From Halicephalobus mephisto (lineage: Eukaryota > Nematoda > Chromadorea > Rhabditida > Panagrolaimidae), in assembly GCA_009193035.1 (NCBI GenBank), contig SWDT01000257.1, positions 186,001 to 250,000 of the forward strand: a stretch of 64,000 nt of DNA, written 5' to 3'. Each line of letters begins with the position of its first letter. Position 1 is the stretch's first letter. Made by a program: the position numbers and the translations under genes. Shown here in pieces: positions 1-11,371 of the stretch. The notes beneath the pieces are model-generated. The model worked only from the letters and a program-made list of their open reading frames with translations, did no database searches and had not been told where the DNA came from.

Positions 1-130
1 AAAAAGTACAAAAAACACCGAATTTAAAAAGTATAAAACCGTCAAAAACGATATAAAATCATTCAGAAGTCGAAAGATAAAATTTATCAGATAATAAAAC
101 AAAAAAACTAGTCGATCTACTGCAGAGGAG

Positions 131-429
131 TTATGAAAAGCTCTTGTCCATCTTCTGCAAATGTTCAACCATAAAATTCGATGCATCTACCATGCGATTG
201 ACACAATTAGAGAGGCACGTCTGAGTTTTGCTGTCCAATTTGCTTGGTGGACGGTAATCCGTGAAACAAACGTCCCAACAACGGTTAGTCAACGTATGTA
301 CCTGAAGGATGCAGTTAAAATTACCAAATTGACATGTCAAACCTGTTCGGCAAACTTCTGGCGCTGGGATTCCGCTTGAAGCTGGTGCAGGAAGCGGTTC
401 AGATTAGGATCACTCGAATCCAACCCCAT
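131..429 (-). CDS. ddp-1: Mitochondrial import chaperone Tim8 (DDP1 type)
   Basis: Small Tim chaperone of the mitochondrial intermembrane space. The family works as a Tim8-Tim13 hexamer that escorts hydrophobic precursors, such as Tim23, from TOM to the inner membrane. Two exons (343-429 and 131-301) flank a 41-bp intron (302-342) and encode 85 residues. The twin CX3C motif is intact (C37/C41 and C58/C62, 16 residues apart), and the segment around RCWDVCFTDYRPPSKLD is highly characteristic of Tim8. The start ATG lies 5 bases after a TTCCAG acceptor, which suits spliced-leader trans-splicing. The stop of the small TOM5-like gene lies only about 170 bp upstream on the same strand, so the two are probably co-transcribed. 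Length is normal for Tim8. Confidence 0.93.
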
Positions 430-600
430 TTTCACTGGAATTCCTTAATAACGTTTCAAATAACATAAATTAAGATAATTTCATGGGTGAAAACCATGTA
501 AACAAGATATGTGGAAAATCATAAAATTCAATAGACGTATGTATTTAACTCATATATCAACCAAGTCAAAACCCTAACAGAGATCTATCCAGAAACTAAA

Positions 601-789
601 CTAGAGGAAATCACTGATGTTGTAGAATTTCCCAACGTAGGACACTGAAAAGGAAAATTTTTCTTCGAAAAAATTACGAAATAACCTACCGACTTCAAGG
701 GCGACGATCAATCCAAAAAACTGCTTCAGATCAGCATTGACTTGCTTCTTCGCGGCGTCGAGGAACTCCGGGCCTTGGAGAGGATGCAT
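601..789 (-). CDS. Small membrane protein, possibly TOM5-like
   Basis: A 47-residue protein from two exons (690-789 and 601-644) around a 45-bp intron (GTAGGT...TTTTCAG). It begins MHPLQGPEFLD, then has a charged stretch (KKQVNADLK), one hydrophobic segment (about residues 25-40, FFGLIVALEVVSYV) and a short polar tail. That layout, a basic N-terminal segment, one tail-anchored helix and about 50 residues, matches TOM5 of the outer-membrane import pore. The charged-then-LIVALxV pattern resembles animal TOMM5, but the match is short and unproven. It stands directly upstream of tim8 on the same strand with about 170 bp between the reading frames, so an operon of two import components is a reasonable inference. 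Confidence 0.6.
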   Translation of the reverse strand: MHPLQGPEFLDAAKKQVNADLKQFFGLIVALEVGRLFRNFFEEKFSFSVSYVGKFYNISDFL

Positions 790-1186
790 ACTTAATTAAT
801 ATGGAAGAATAATACCGTAACAACGAAGAATCCAGAAATAAGGAAGGAAAAACGAAAGTGTTTTCTCCGAAATGACGAAAAACGGGTTTTCGCGTCGAGA
901 CCCGTCGTTCTGGAATTCCGCAAAGTTCATCTACTTCGTGTTCACTATTCTTTGATTTAATTTGTTTTCATATATGTTTTGTTATTTTTAACCTTTTCTA
1001 ATAAAAATATGTATAAAAATACATATAAAAATACGTGAATTCATATATGGGAAATTTAATTTAATTTTTTTTGGAATTTATTTTCCAAGAAAAAGTTTAT
1101 AGTTTATGATTTTTATTGTTTTATGATAGTGCATCACGAGTTGTACCAGTTTCTCGTGTTTCACTGGACTGATAATCCGTTTCAGG
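790..1186. promoter_or_regulatory. Divergent intergenic region
   Basis: About 400 bp between the minus-strand TOM5-like gene and plus-strand eak-7, so it should hold both promoters. Bases 880-920 are GC-richer than their surroundings, and runs of T/A follow. Two CATATAT words occur (near 970 and 1046). No open reading frame is supported. GTTTCAG (1178-1184) lies just before the eak-7 ATG. Confidence 0.5.
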
Positions 1187-3199
1187 ATGGGCAACGCTAA
1201 GTCGACCGGACATCACGAAACTCATCACAAGCTGAAGCTTCATAATCCCCAAAATTCCAGTCCTGTTGATGAGAGAATTAAGAAAATCTTCGATGCCGTA
1301 ACTGATGGAGAAGAAACTTTGAGTTTGGATAAGTTGACTGTGGGTGATTTGATATATAAAAAATCAATTTTTATTTTAGAAAAAAATTGGAAATCTTGCT
1401 GAACCTATTTTTGGTTATCTGAACGATGATGATAAAGATAAGCCTATTACTGTAGAGCAGTTTTCGAAACATGCCCAATCTCTAGTCGGGAATTCGACGG
1501 ACATCTTCGTCAAAATCCTGCAGCCTCCAGAAGTCCTTTTAAAAATGTGTTTTTATGCTGCTTCTATCCCCGACTCCACCGACACTGAGTTCACGAAGAT
1601 TCTGATTCAAGAGATGACTGCTGGAGGGGATTCTTTCAGTGACGTCATTCAGTGGAAACACGCTGTGTGTCCCGGTCTCTGTTCCTCGATCCAGGAGAAA
1701 ATTTCCGATGTATTCTATCAACGTGAACACGTAAGTACTTTTAATCCATCAATTTAACATCAATCATGTTATTTTAAAAATCAAAAATGGAAATTACTGC
1801 AAAACTGTTTTGATCCAAATTTTCAGAGAATCCTTAATTCAGGAAAAACACGAGTTGATTTCGTAATAGTTGCCAGATTTACCTTTTTGCCTTTCTTGTA
1901 GATCTCTCTCCCTTTGCGCGGGAATTCAGAAAAATTACTATACAAAGCAATTTAAAATATGATTTTTTACGAAATAATCTCATCACGAATTTCCAGAACT
2001 TTTAAGAGAATCCTAAAATTTAGATGAAAAACGCGAGTTGATTTTGACAGTGTTTGCCAGATTTACCTTTTTTGCCTTTCTTGTAGATCTCTCTCCATTT
2101 CCGCGGGAATTCAAAATTGTAAAAATAGAAAATTTCTTTATTAAATGGTTTTAACACGAAAATCCCCGAAAGTTCTTAGGAATTAGAATAACCTAAAACT
2201 TCTATTTTGTAATTTTCTAGGAATTTTTTTAGATGGATCTAGATTACGGTATGTGGGATACAGAACTCTATATCTACTTCCTAAAATTAATTTTCATATA
2301 TCAATTCCCCAATGAACATCCTAAAAATCACAATTAATATTACAGTGCCCTATAAAAAGCGACTTATTTTTTTTAGATTCCAAATCCCTACAATTCCGAT
2401 GTCCTCTCCAAGTCCCAGATGTACATTGTCCAAGGAATGCTTCCGAAAACAATTTATTTCCCCCAAAAATCCGTATGTTTTTTAAATTAAAAAAAATAAT
2501 TTTATAAATTTTCTTTAAAAAAATAATTTTCCTTAAAAAAAGTAATTTTTTTTAGTTTTCTTAAAAAAATAGTTTTTTAATTTCCTAAATTTAAAAAAAG
2601 TAATTTATTAAGAATTTTATTTTTTTAAGTTTAATATTTTTAAGGAAGTTCGAGATTCGGCGAGAAACGTTTGGACGAATCTGTACAGCAGCGAAAGCGA
2701 AGGAATCAGTATAAACAGATTCGAAACCAAAACTTTCCATTACCGAGGATCTACCGTAGTCGTCATCCGTAAAACCGACAGATCACTGTACGTAATTGCC
2801 AATGACGAAGAATGGAAAAATTCCACCAAAAAATTCGGCGGAGACAATTCAATGTTAATCCAATTAGAGCCCAAATTCAACCACCACATTGGACGTGAAC
2901 AATTATACTGTAATTTCAAACTTAAATCAAGCAAATTCGGAATTAATTTCGGTCATAATTTCTCCATCAACGACGACATGAGTGACGTTACAGCTATCGA
3001 AGTTTGGGGTTGTGGTGACGATACCGTACTTGCTGAACAAACAAAACAAAAATTACGAATTAAAAGAGCTGCCGAAATGAAAGGTACAGTACCACTTCCC
3101 GGTAATTGGGATGAAAATCCGGACAAATCAATCATGGAAATGGCTGGATTTCAATTTTCCAACGAACGCAAAAACGACAGACCTTCCGATGAACAATAA
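1187..3199 (+). CDS. eak-7: TLD-domain protein, EAK-7/MEAK7 orthologue
   Basis: 384 residues in four exons: 1187-1339, 1380-1730, 2377-2472 and 2645-3199, all joined in phase 0. The N-terminus MGNAKS is a classic N-myristoylation signal, as in human MEAK7 and worm EAK-7. The last exon (about residues 200-365) is a TLD domain, recognisable from [11 protein letters not shown], the phenylalanine/tyrosine-rich core and AIEVWGCG. In known relatives the protein sits on plasma or lysosomal membranes and acts in insulin/DAF-16 or non-canonical mTOR signalling; that role is inferred here from family membership. Intron 2 (1731-2376) carries a dispersed repeat pair that is almost identical to one at 6060-6360. 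The stop lies 173 bp from the convergent kinase gene. Confidence 0.88.
1838..2115. repeat. Dispersed repeat pair, copy 1 (family A)
   Basis: Two diverged tandem units, each reading roughly TTGCCAGATTTACC, then TTTGCCTTTCTTGTAGATC and CTCTCTCC, ending in GCGGGAATTC. The block lies inside eak-7 intron 2. The whole ~280-bp pair recurs almost unchanged at 6060-6360. Single or degenerate units occur near 6400-6540, 13855-13915 and 14020-14085 (both reversed), 43650-43880 and 51470-51560. Confidence 0.85.
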
Positions 3200-3372
3200 T
3201 ATCCACTGTTTACCGTAATTCTAACTTTTTCCTTCATGTTGTTAAAGCCATAAATCTGAGATATTTATATAAATTTAAAATTCCAATTTGTAAACACGCT
3301 TTGGAGGCAGTAGAAACATCAAAAAACGATATGATTGAAAGGCTTTTAGATGGCAATAATCCATGGATGATT

Positions 3373-5748
3373 CTAAGCCGAGTTATCCGTCACCGGCAGG
3401 TTCCTCATTGGCTCGACATTATTATTGCTTTCTGTCTAAAATCATTTTTTATAAACTTGACCTAAATTAACAACTTACTCTAACCGGCACATATCGTTCT
3501 TCTGAATTTTCGCATTTGAATCGATTATATGGCCTGAAGGATTCAGTCATGTCCTTAATTAATTCGTCCGTTTCCTCATTGTTGGATTTATGATTGTGTC
3601 GTCTTTGATGTCGATGAAGAGGACTAGACTCTACAATTCTCTCCTCTAGTTCGTAAGTAGGATCACAATTGAGCTTATCTCCTTTCGGGATAAACAGTGG
3701 GGCAGATCGGCTAAAAAACGAAATTATTATAAAAATAAAAAAATCGACATTTTTGTGAAATTTCTAAAAATTCTAAAATTTAAAAAATTTTAGTCAATTT
3801 TGTAACAAATTACCAAATTTATTGTTTTTTAAATTTTATAAATATTTTATCTTTTGTGCGGAAATTCAAAAATTCCAGAAAAATTATAAATAATTAAAAA
3901 TACGCTTTTTTATGAAGTTGTCTCAATGAGAACATTTAAAAATTCTAAATTCAGGTAAAATAAATAAAAAAAGTACTTTCACAACGGATTGCCAAATTTA
4001 TTGTTTTTTTTTTAATTTTATAAATATTTCGTCTTTTGCGCAGAAATCTCAAAAATCATTGCTTATTTAAGAAATACAAATTACCGTGCTAGGACATCTT
4101 CAAAGTCGATTCTTTGCATGTACTGGTGATGTCGGAATTCTTCTAAGTTGTGTACTCTTCTGTCTGGATCAGCATTAAGCAGGAATCCAGTAAAAGCAAT
4201 CAAATCCGACGACCAATGAGCTGGCAGTGCTAGAGTGTTTTCACTAATCAGTAAAAGTACCTAAAAATCAATTTAATTCAATTTTAATCATAAAACAATT
4301 ACCTGTGGAGTAGATAAACTTGGAGGATATTGAAATGGCCTTCTTCCTCGAAGGAACTCGTACAGACAGACCCCCAGGGAATACCAGTCTATCCTGTGGT
4401 CGTATCCTGGAACCATCCCCAGGGAAGTTTGGAGAATTTCCGGTGCCATGTAGGATCTGGTTCCAGTAAACGAGGTTGCTAATGTATTTTTTTCCAATTT
4501 CGTGGCTAAATTGAAATCAGTAAGATGGGCATGTCCCTGATCATCGAGTAGAATATTCTCTGGTTTGACATCTCTATGAATAATGGATTTCCCGTGTAGG
4601 TACTCAAGAGCCAAGGCGATTTCGCAAAGATAGAGCTTCGTCCGAACTTCGCAGAATCTGCCCTGATCGTTCAAATGGAACCTCAAATCTCCTCCGAGCA
4701 GGAGATCACTCACCATGTAGATGTAACATTCATCCTGAAAAAAGTTATATAACAGTACTGTAAAAATCACAAAAATTGTCAAAAAAAACAAGTTCGACGT
4801 GAATTTTTGAAGTTTTTAGAAACCAAAGTAGCCTACGTGACAATTCCGATCTTGCGTGATAGTCACTTTGTAATTTCACACGATTTCGAGATTAATTATA
4901 TATTAGGGAAATCAGAAATAAACTTTTTAACAGAATTGTTTCTATGTGGATTTTTAAAAGTTGTTAGAAATTAAATTAGCCTAAAATTTGGACCATGTGG
5001 CAATTCTATAATTTTATACAATTTTCAAATCATTCGTATTAAAGAATTTTAAATGAGTATTTTCTACGAAATTATCTCGATGGGAATTTTTAGAAAAAAA
5101 AGTAGTTTGAAATTTTAATTTCTATGATTATTTCGTAGTCAATTTTTAGGATTATATTCTTCTTAGATCTAGAACTTTCTGGACTCGGATATACAGGATA
5201 CCTAATCCTCCACCCATCCTCTACGCTTGATTTCCATATATCGAAATATTAATAAACATCCTAAAAATCATAATCTAAAAATAACAGTGGAAAATATCTG
5301 TCCGTAATCGACCTAAAAACCCCTAGATTACGGTACATGATGTACCTAACCTCCTACATACCCTCTAGGCTTGATTTCCATATATCGAAATATTAACAAA
5401 CATCCTAAAAATCATAACTAGGACCTACATAATCCTATAGAAGATGAGCCGTTTTACTTGTAAAGAAAGGATATACAAACTTACTTGAAAAGTGAACCAC
5501 AGGTTGACGATGAATGGATGGCTGAGTTCTTGAAGCATTTCAAGCTCTCGTAACACGTTACAAGCGACAGATTTCTGGACAAGTCTACGTTTGGCCATGT
5601 ACTTGAGGGCATAATGTTTCTTCATGCCCCGGTGAAGAACAATGCAGACTTTGCCGAAGGCCCCTCTTCCTATGTTTCTGACACGTGAAAAGTCAGAAAG
5701 TTGGGTCTGTGACGGATTTGACGTTCGTCTTGAGCATCGCGCGCCCAT
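3373..5748 (-). CDS. STK32/YANK-type serine-threonine kinase
   Basis: 388 residues in five exons: 5485-5748, 4303-4734, 4085-4260, 3479-3710 and 3373-3435. The ATG at 5748 is chosen because MGARCSRR matches the myristoylated MGAN-type start of STK32 kinases. A longer upstream frame begins only with TTG. The glycine loop GRGAFGKV (27-34), lysine K49 (ALKYM), HRDVKPEN (141-148) and DLLLGGDLR are all present. The metal-binding motif is TDFN (160-163) instead of DFG, which is the signature of the STK32 (YANK) family and not damage. Substrates are unknown. The last ~100 residues are polar and histidine/asparagine-rich. Intron 1 (4735-5484) holds dispersed CATATAT repeats. Confidence 0.92.
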
Positions 5749-6897
5749 ATACGACGCCGATTCATGCAGATCGGTTTGATCCAATAATCGACATATAAAT
5801 CAATAAGTTAAAAAATAGTGAACCGCGAAATGCGTCTTCTTTGATAAGTGGATCTGAGTAAATCAGACATTGTATGTGAACCTGCAAGTAGCTTTGTTTT
5901 CAACCCAGCAGAATCTCCACGAATAAACACAGGCCGAGTAAAATACTTGAAATAACGTCAAACAAAATAAGAGGCAAACTTTCGAAAAAATTATAAATAT
6001 TCAAAAACTCGCGGAAAATATTAAAAAAACAAAAAAGCAAAAATTAATTGATGTAAATTTTTGTTTTAGAGAATCCTAAAATTTAGGGAAAACACGAGTT
6101 GATTTCGTGATAGTTGCCAGATTTACCTTTTTTGCCTTTCTTGTAGATCTCTCTCTTTGCGCGGGAATTCAGAAAAATTACTATAAAAAGCAATTTAAAA
6201 TATGATTTTTTACGAAATAATCTTATCACGAATTTCCAGAACTTTTAAGAGAACCCTAAAATTTAGATAAAAAAACGCGAGTTGATTTTGACAGTGATTG
6301 CCAGATTTACCTTTTTCGCCTTTCTTGTAGATCTCTCTCCATTTCCGCGGGAATTCAAAAATTCTAAAAAATCGCTATTGTAAAAAATTTAAAAATAAAC
6401 ATTTTTCAGAATTTTTCTACCACGAATTTTCAAAACAATAAAATTTAAATTAAAAAGTAAATCAATTTCATAAAAATTACCAGATTTACCATTTTCGATT
6501 TTTTGTAAAATTTCTTTTTCCGCGAAAAATTCAAAAATTATAATTAAAAAAATTAAAACGTTTTTATCGAAAATTCAAATAAACAAAAATTCAAACACAT
6601 CTGTAAAAAAATAAATATGTTCCATATGTTTTTTTGAATTTTTTCATTTTTTGAAAATTTTATTTAAAAAAATAAAAATTTAAATATAAAAATTTTAAAT
6701 TTTAAATATAAAAAAAAATTTTTAATTTTATATGTAAAAAATATTTTAAATTTAATTTTAAAAATAAAAAAGTTTTAAATTATATAAAAATTTAAAAAAT
6801 AGCATTATTTATTTCTTAAAAAAATCAAAAAAGTAGATAACAAACAACTTCAAGTTTGACACTACTCCATTTATTGAGATTCTTTCCTAAATGACAT
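5749..6897. repeat. Intergenic region with dispersed repeat pair, copy 2
   Basis: No supported gene. Positions 5820-5990 are more GC-rich and may be promoter or 5' untranslated sequence of the kinase. Positions 6060-6360 are a near-identical copy of the family A repeat pair found in eak-7 intron 2, in the same orientation. A third degenerate unit follows (6400-6540), then almost pure A/T low-complexity sequence up to about 6830. Confidence 0.75.
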
Positions 6898-7139
6898 AGC
6901 CGCAGGCAAAAGGAAGCCAAAACCGAAATGGCTTGCTTGTCCTTCTCGAGTTGAATAAGCTTCTCCGTGAACTGGTCCAGACAGACGAACTCCTGGCTGC
7001 GATGTACAAAATGGAAGCATTTTCGGCATGCAGAGCTCAGAGCACTCGTTTTAGAGAAATTTTTGCTGAATACGATGCTGCCAGAAGTGAAGCCGTTACT
7101 TTTTTCAAAGACAACCCACACTGGACAAAAGTAAAGTAA
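6898..7139 (+). pseudogene. Isolated coding-like fragment (3' end of an unrecognised gene)
   Basis: An open frame runs from about 6898 to a TAA at 7137-7139 and ends in PHWTKVK. Its composition (LLRELVQTDELLAAMYKMEA, FREIFAEYDAARSEAV) is strongly protein-like and helical in the middle of AT-rich DNA, but there is no convincing ATG or upstream exon. The final ~70 bp (GAAGTGAAGCCGTTAC onward) recur in a decayed form at about 7590-7680, after a tandem repeat. It may be the last exon of a lost or undetected gene. An overlapping minus-strand frame also exists, so the strand is not certain. I do not recognise the family. Confidence 0.3.
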
Positions 7140-7199
7140 AAGTTCAAAAGAAATAATGCATTTATTAACTTTTAAATTACTTCAACTTTCAACACGAAT

Positions 7200-7560
7200 T
7201 TATTCATTACCGTAATCAATTTTCATTTTTAGAAAAATAAGAAATAAAAGTTTTATAACAATGATGTTCAAAAATTTTCGAATTTTTCTTTATTTTTGAC
7301 AAAAATTAATTTTTTACCATAATCAATTTTCATTTTTAGAAAAATAAGAAAAATTTTATAACAATGATGTTCAAAAATTTTCGGATTTTTCTTTATTTTT
7401 GACAAGAATTTATTTTTTACCGTAATTAATTTTTGTTTTTAAAAAATAAGAAATAAAAATATTTTTTACAATAATGATGTTCAAAAATTTTCGAATTTTT
7501 CTTTATTTTTGACAAGAATTTATTCATTACCGTAATTAATTTTTGTTTTTAAAAAAATAA
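7200..7560. repeat. Three tandem ~110-bp repeats
   Basis: Three copies (about 7203-7314, 7315-7416 and 7417-7560) share TACCGTAATCAATTTT, a spacer, AATGATGTTCAAAAATTTTC and TTTCTTTATTTTTGACAAG. They lie between the coding-like fragment ending at 7139 and a decayed copy of that fragment's tail at about 7590, so the whole block looks like a local duplication. Confidence 0.7.
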
Positions 7561-7909
7561 AGATAAATTTTGTCAAATATGATGACGTCATGAGTGAAGT
7601 CGTTACTTTTTCCAAAATACAACCGGTACTGAAAACATAAAATCTCGAAAGACATAATTGTTTACCGACTTTTTAATTGTCTTTTTTCTTATTACGAATG
7701 TCCTACCGTAAGCAATCTAAATCCTCTTTAATGTAAAAAATATAAAAAAGTAGAAAATTTTAAACATTTTTTACAATATTGTTCAAAAATTTTAAAATTC
7801 TCTCTCGACACGAATTTTCTACAGTAACCGACTTCAACTACAGGTACTCAGAGTTGTATTTTCAATAAAAAACATAAATAACAATAAATTTAAAAAATAT
7901 TTTAAAATG

Positions 7910-8260
7910 TGCAAATCTTAACTTTCTTAACCCCCTAATTTTGTTAAAATTCCTAATTTTTTCAAAAATTCCCTAAAACCCCCAATATTTACAAACCCTC
8001 TCAAGCCCCTGAAACCTTCATAAATCTGCAAAAATTTCTAGTTCCTCCAACCTTTAAATTCTTCGAAAATTCCCTAAATCCCTACCTCCTATAAACCCCC
8101 TTTCTGAAATCCCTATCTTCTTCAAAAATTCCTCAACCCTCCTAACATCTACAAACCCCCCTAAAACTCTCTAACCCCTAACTTCCCTAAACCTCTACAA
8201 ACCCCCAATCCCCATTCCAAATCGTCCAAAATTCCAGCCTTTATCAATAATCCACAAACG
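7910..8260. repeat. C-rich, G-poor degenerate repeat
   Basis: A ~350-bp stretch downstream of the NIPA gene in which the plus strand is rich in CCCCTAA/ACAAACCCCC words and almost free of G. Degenerate units such as CCTAAAACCCCCAATATTT recur. It is not the nematode telomere repe (TTAGGC) in either orientation. No gene is supported. Confidence 0.6.
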
Positions 8261-8368
8261 ACAATGGCACAATTATTTATATCTTCCAACATCAAAAATA
8301 AACTAAAAAAATAAGTCATATACTTCACCCGTTCATCACACCTCGATTCTCAAAACCTCCAAAAATCA

Positions 8369-11298
8369 TCAAGCATAAACAACATTCCCCGTTCTATTAT
8401 TCGTTTCTCCATCTGACGACGATCCACTCCCAACTTGCCATCCATCCTCATTATATCCATTCTGCGATCGTCTTCCATTTGAATTCCCACCAGAACCAAC
8501 CAAATTCGTACTACTATTAACAAGTTCCACATGTCCAACAGACTGATTATGCATAAGTACTCTGAACCTTTTAAGTGATATGTCAACATCACGAAACAAT
8601 TGCATTTGAAATATTCCAATAATTGTCGTCAAAAATCCAATTACATTCCCAATGACGTCACTTACTCCAAGACACGACCATTCCTTGTATAAAATAGAAC
8701 TTGCCAAGATCACGAAGGTTGTAAAAAACACATAATATATAGGGGTAACCATCGAAGTATTGTATATATCCAGTGACTTATTGAGGTAAATCTAAAAAAC
8801 AAATAAAAAACGTAAACTTGCATCATGATTGCTATTGACATAGTGACTCAGTTTTAAAAATACTTTTAAAAAAATTGAATTATTTTAAAACTATTTTTCT
8901 AAAAGATTAATTTTTTAAAAATCACTTTCTGCATTAAATTTTTCTTTTTAAAAAAACATTTTTCATGAAAAATTTCCCATAAATTTTTTCCTTTTTTAAA
9001 AAATTATTTTTTATAAAACTTTATATAAGAATTTTTTCCTTTCTAAAACATTTTTCATAAAAAATATTCCATAAATTTTTTCTTTTTTTAAAAAATTATT
9101 TTTTATAAGAATTTTTTAGTAACATTAAATAAACCAAACTTACCAACTGAACAGAAACACATGCGACCACAGAAATCAGCCAAAACCACGTGAGCATATT
9201 TGTGAATTGTTGTGAACCTGTTATTGTTTCCTTGATGGCTAATCCGAGGCCCTTGACAGATATAACCGACAATGATCCAATCAACGAACATACAGAAATA
9301 TAGACAAGAATATTTGATCTGCCATATCTAGGAGCAACATATATAACAATTGCCAATGTTACAACAATTATCGTAATAACGTATAATATAAAAACAGCAT
9401 CTTTCATTTTCAGCGCTAAATCGGCCATTGATGACACTTCTTCTTCTTTTGGCGAATGAATCACAATCGACGTTGATCCAAGCAAACATACAGCACATCC
9501 TATTTTTCCCAAAAGATTCAATCGTTCTTTCAGCAGTCTTGATGAAAGTATAGCTCTGAAAAAACCATACTATTATAAAAATAATAAATTTTTCGAAATT
9601 ATCTCGACTGGAATTTCCAGAACTTTTAAAAACTAAAACATTTATTTGACCATTTTAATTTCATACGATTCTACAACCAATCATATATGAACTTTTTTAT
9701 AAAATTGTTCCGACTGGAATTTCTAAAATTTTTTATAAAACAAAGGAGTCTAAAATTTCAGTTTTGCATGACTTCATAATTTTATAATTTCGTAATTAAT
9801 TTCCAGAATTATGTTTTTCTTAGATCCAAAACCTTCTGAATTTGGAATATATAAAGTACCCAACCCTCCGTATGTCTTCTAAGATTAATGTTCATATATG
9901 AGATTTTTAAAAAATCATAAAACTTCCAAACCACGTTATATAAAGTACCTAATTTTTTCTCTACCTTCTAAGATTAATGTTCATATATGAAATTACTTTA
10001 AAAAGTCCTAAAAATCATCTCTAACACCCAAAAAAACTTGCCAAATGTACTTACCAAAAAATTCGAACATATTTTTAAAAAACTTACGTAACAAGGACAC
10101 TTAGAGCTCCAAGTGGTGTCACCAAACTTGCTGGAGCAAAAGCATATGCTGCAAAATTGCAAGCTTCACCAATACCCACTAAAATAAATAAATAATTATT
10201 TCAAAACATATTACTTTAAAAACTTACTTGTAATCACACCCATCCACCATAGCCATTCTTTTAGGTAACCGTATCCTCCTTCAGATGCTCGTTTTGATAT
10301 ATCAGTCGTATTTGCCAATTTAATAAGGGCTTTTTTCTTTATTATAAATGACGATCCAATAAAAATCGATGAACTAACAGCTAATCCAAGACCGATATAA
10401 AAATCCACCAAATGTGGTTGTCTTGTTGGAGCAATTGTTGAACTTGTCGTTGTATCTTGTGGCGAAACAGTATCCATGATAATTTTATCAGTACTAAAAA
10501 TTTTTATTTTTAAAATAATTATGTAAAAATTAATTTTCAAAAATATAGTAAAGGTAACTATAGTCGCAAATTACGACCAAGACTAAAAACGGCATATCTG
10601 AGCACGTGGCCAACAAGCTAAACTAATGAATGAAGCATACAGGTCATTCGCATGGCAACGAATATTAGTCAATAACCAAATCTAAAAAAACAAAAAATCG
10701 TGCAAATTTAGATATAAAAATCCCAAAAATCATCTATATTATAAAAAACAAAAAATGGAAATTTCCAAAAATCATTTATATTGTAAAAAAATAAAAAATT
10801 GCGCAAATTAAAATATAAAAATTTCCAAAAACCACCTATATTATAAAAAAACAAAAAATCGTGCAAATTTAAATATAAAAATCCTAAAAACTATCTATAT
10901 TATAAAAAATAAAAAATGGAAATTTTCAAAAATCATTTATATTGTAAAAAAACGAAAAATCATAAAACATCCGCAAAAAAACTGAATAAAAGTGAAAAAA
11001 CCATAAAATGCGATTATTGATGAGAGAATTATCGGAGGATTGCGGAACTGATAACGAAATATCGGGCAATATTCGCGGATCAATAAAAACATTGACGGTA
11101 AACTTATGGAAAAATAAAAAATTCAAAAAATTCGAAAAACGTTTTGATGAAAATTTCACAATGATCAAAACTGAGTCAAAAAACCACGAGATACGTAAAC
11201 ACACGTAAAAAAAAATAAAAAAGTATGACTCACTTGGGAGAAATACCTGCGTATCGAGGGTTGTCTACAGACTGATGAGCAACGAAGTCAATGTCCAT
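8369..11298 (-). CDS. NIPA-family magnesium transporter
   Basis: Multipass membrane protein of the NIPA (DMT superfamily) Mg2+ transporters. Core exons: 10228-10493, 10088-10178, 9144-9555 and 8369-8791. Recognisable blocks include [20 protein letters not shown] (TM1), [54 protein letters not shown] and [15 protein letters not shown]. About nine hydrophobic segments are followed by a ~90-residue Ser/Gly/Asn-rich tail. An internal ATG at 10477 alone gives 391 residues. I also see a likely 5' exon at 11234-11298 (ATG, then [23 protein letters not shown] donor, TTTCAG 26 bp upstream). It joins the TTTTTAG acceptor before 10493 in the correct phase and gives 418 residues. The transporter is certain; the start is less so. 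Confidence 0.85.
10560..10690. other. GC-richer island inside NIPA 5' intron
   Basis: About 130 bp of mixed-composition sequence within the putative first intron (10494-11233), flanked by A/T-rich tandem-like DNA (10690-10980, repeated AAAATCGTGCAAATTTA units). A minus-strand frame of ~32 codons is open but has no ATG and ends in TAG. It may be 5' untranslated sequence or promoter for transcripts that start at 10477. Confidence 0.35.
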
Positions 11299-11371
11299 GC
11301 AAACAAGCTTGAGTAAGTCTTAGCAACGGAAGTCTGAAACCAAGTCCAGGTTGTAATTATACAAAATGCCA

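Noticed and set aside
4903..5420. Possible extra kinase exons in the long first intron
   Set aside because: The sequence is family B CATATAT repeat; the kinase domain is complete and continuous without it.
7910..8260. C-rich repeat resembling telomeric DNA
   Set aside because: Words are CCCCTAA-like and irregular; the nematode TTAGGC/GCCTAA repeat is not found.
11008..11208. 66-codon plus-strand frame and its 92-codon antisense
   Set aside because: Lysine/asparagine-rich low-complexity translation within the NIPA upstream intron; no splice signals that extend it.
11255..11298. CTGATGAG...CGAAG resembling a hammerhead ribozyme core
   Set aside because: Lacks the GAAAC core and flanking helices; the sequence is better explained as a coding 5' exon of the NIPA gene.
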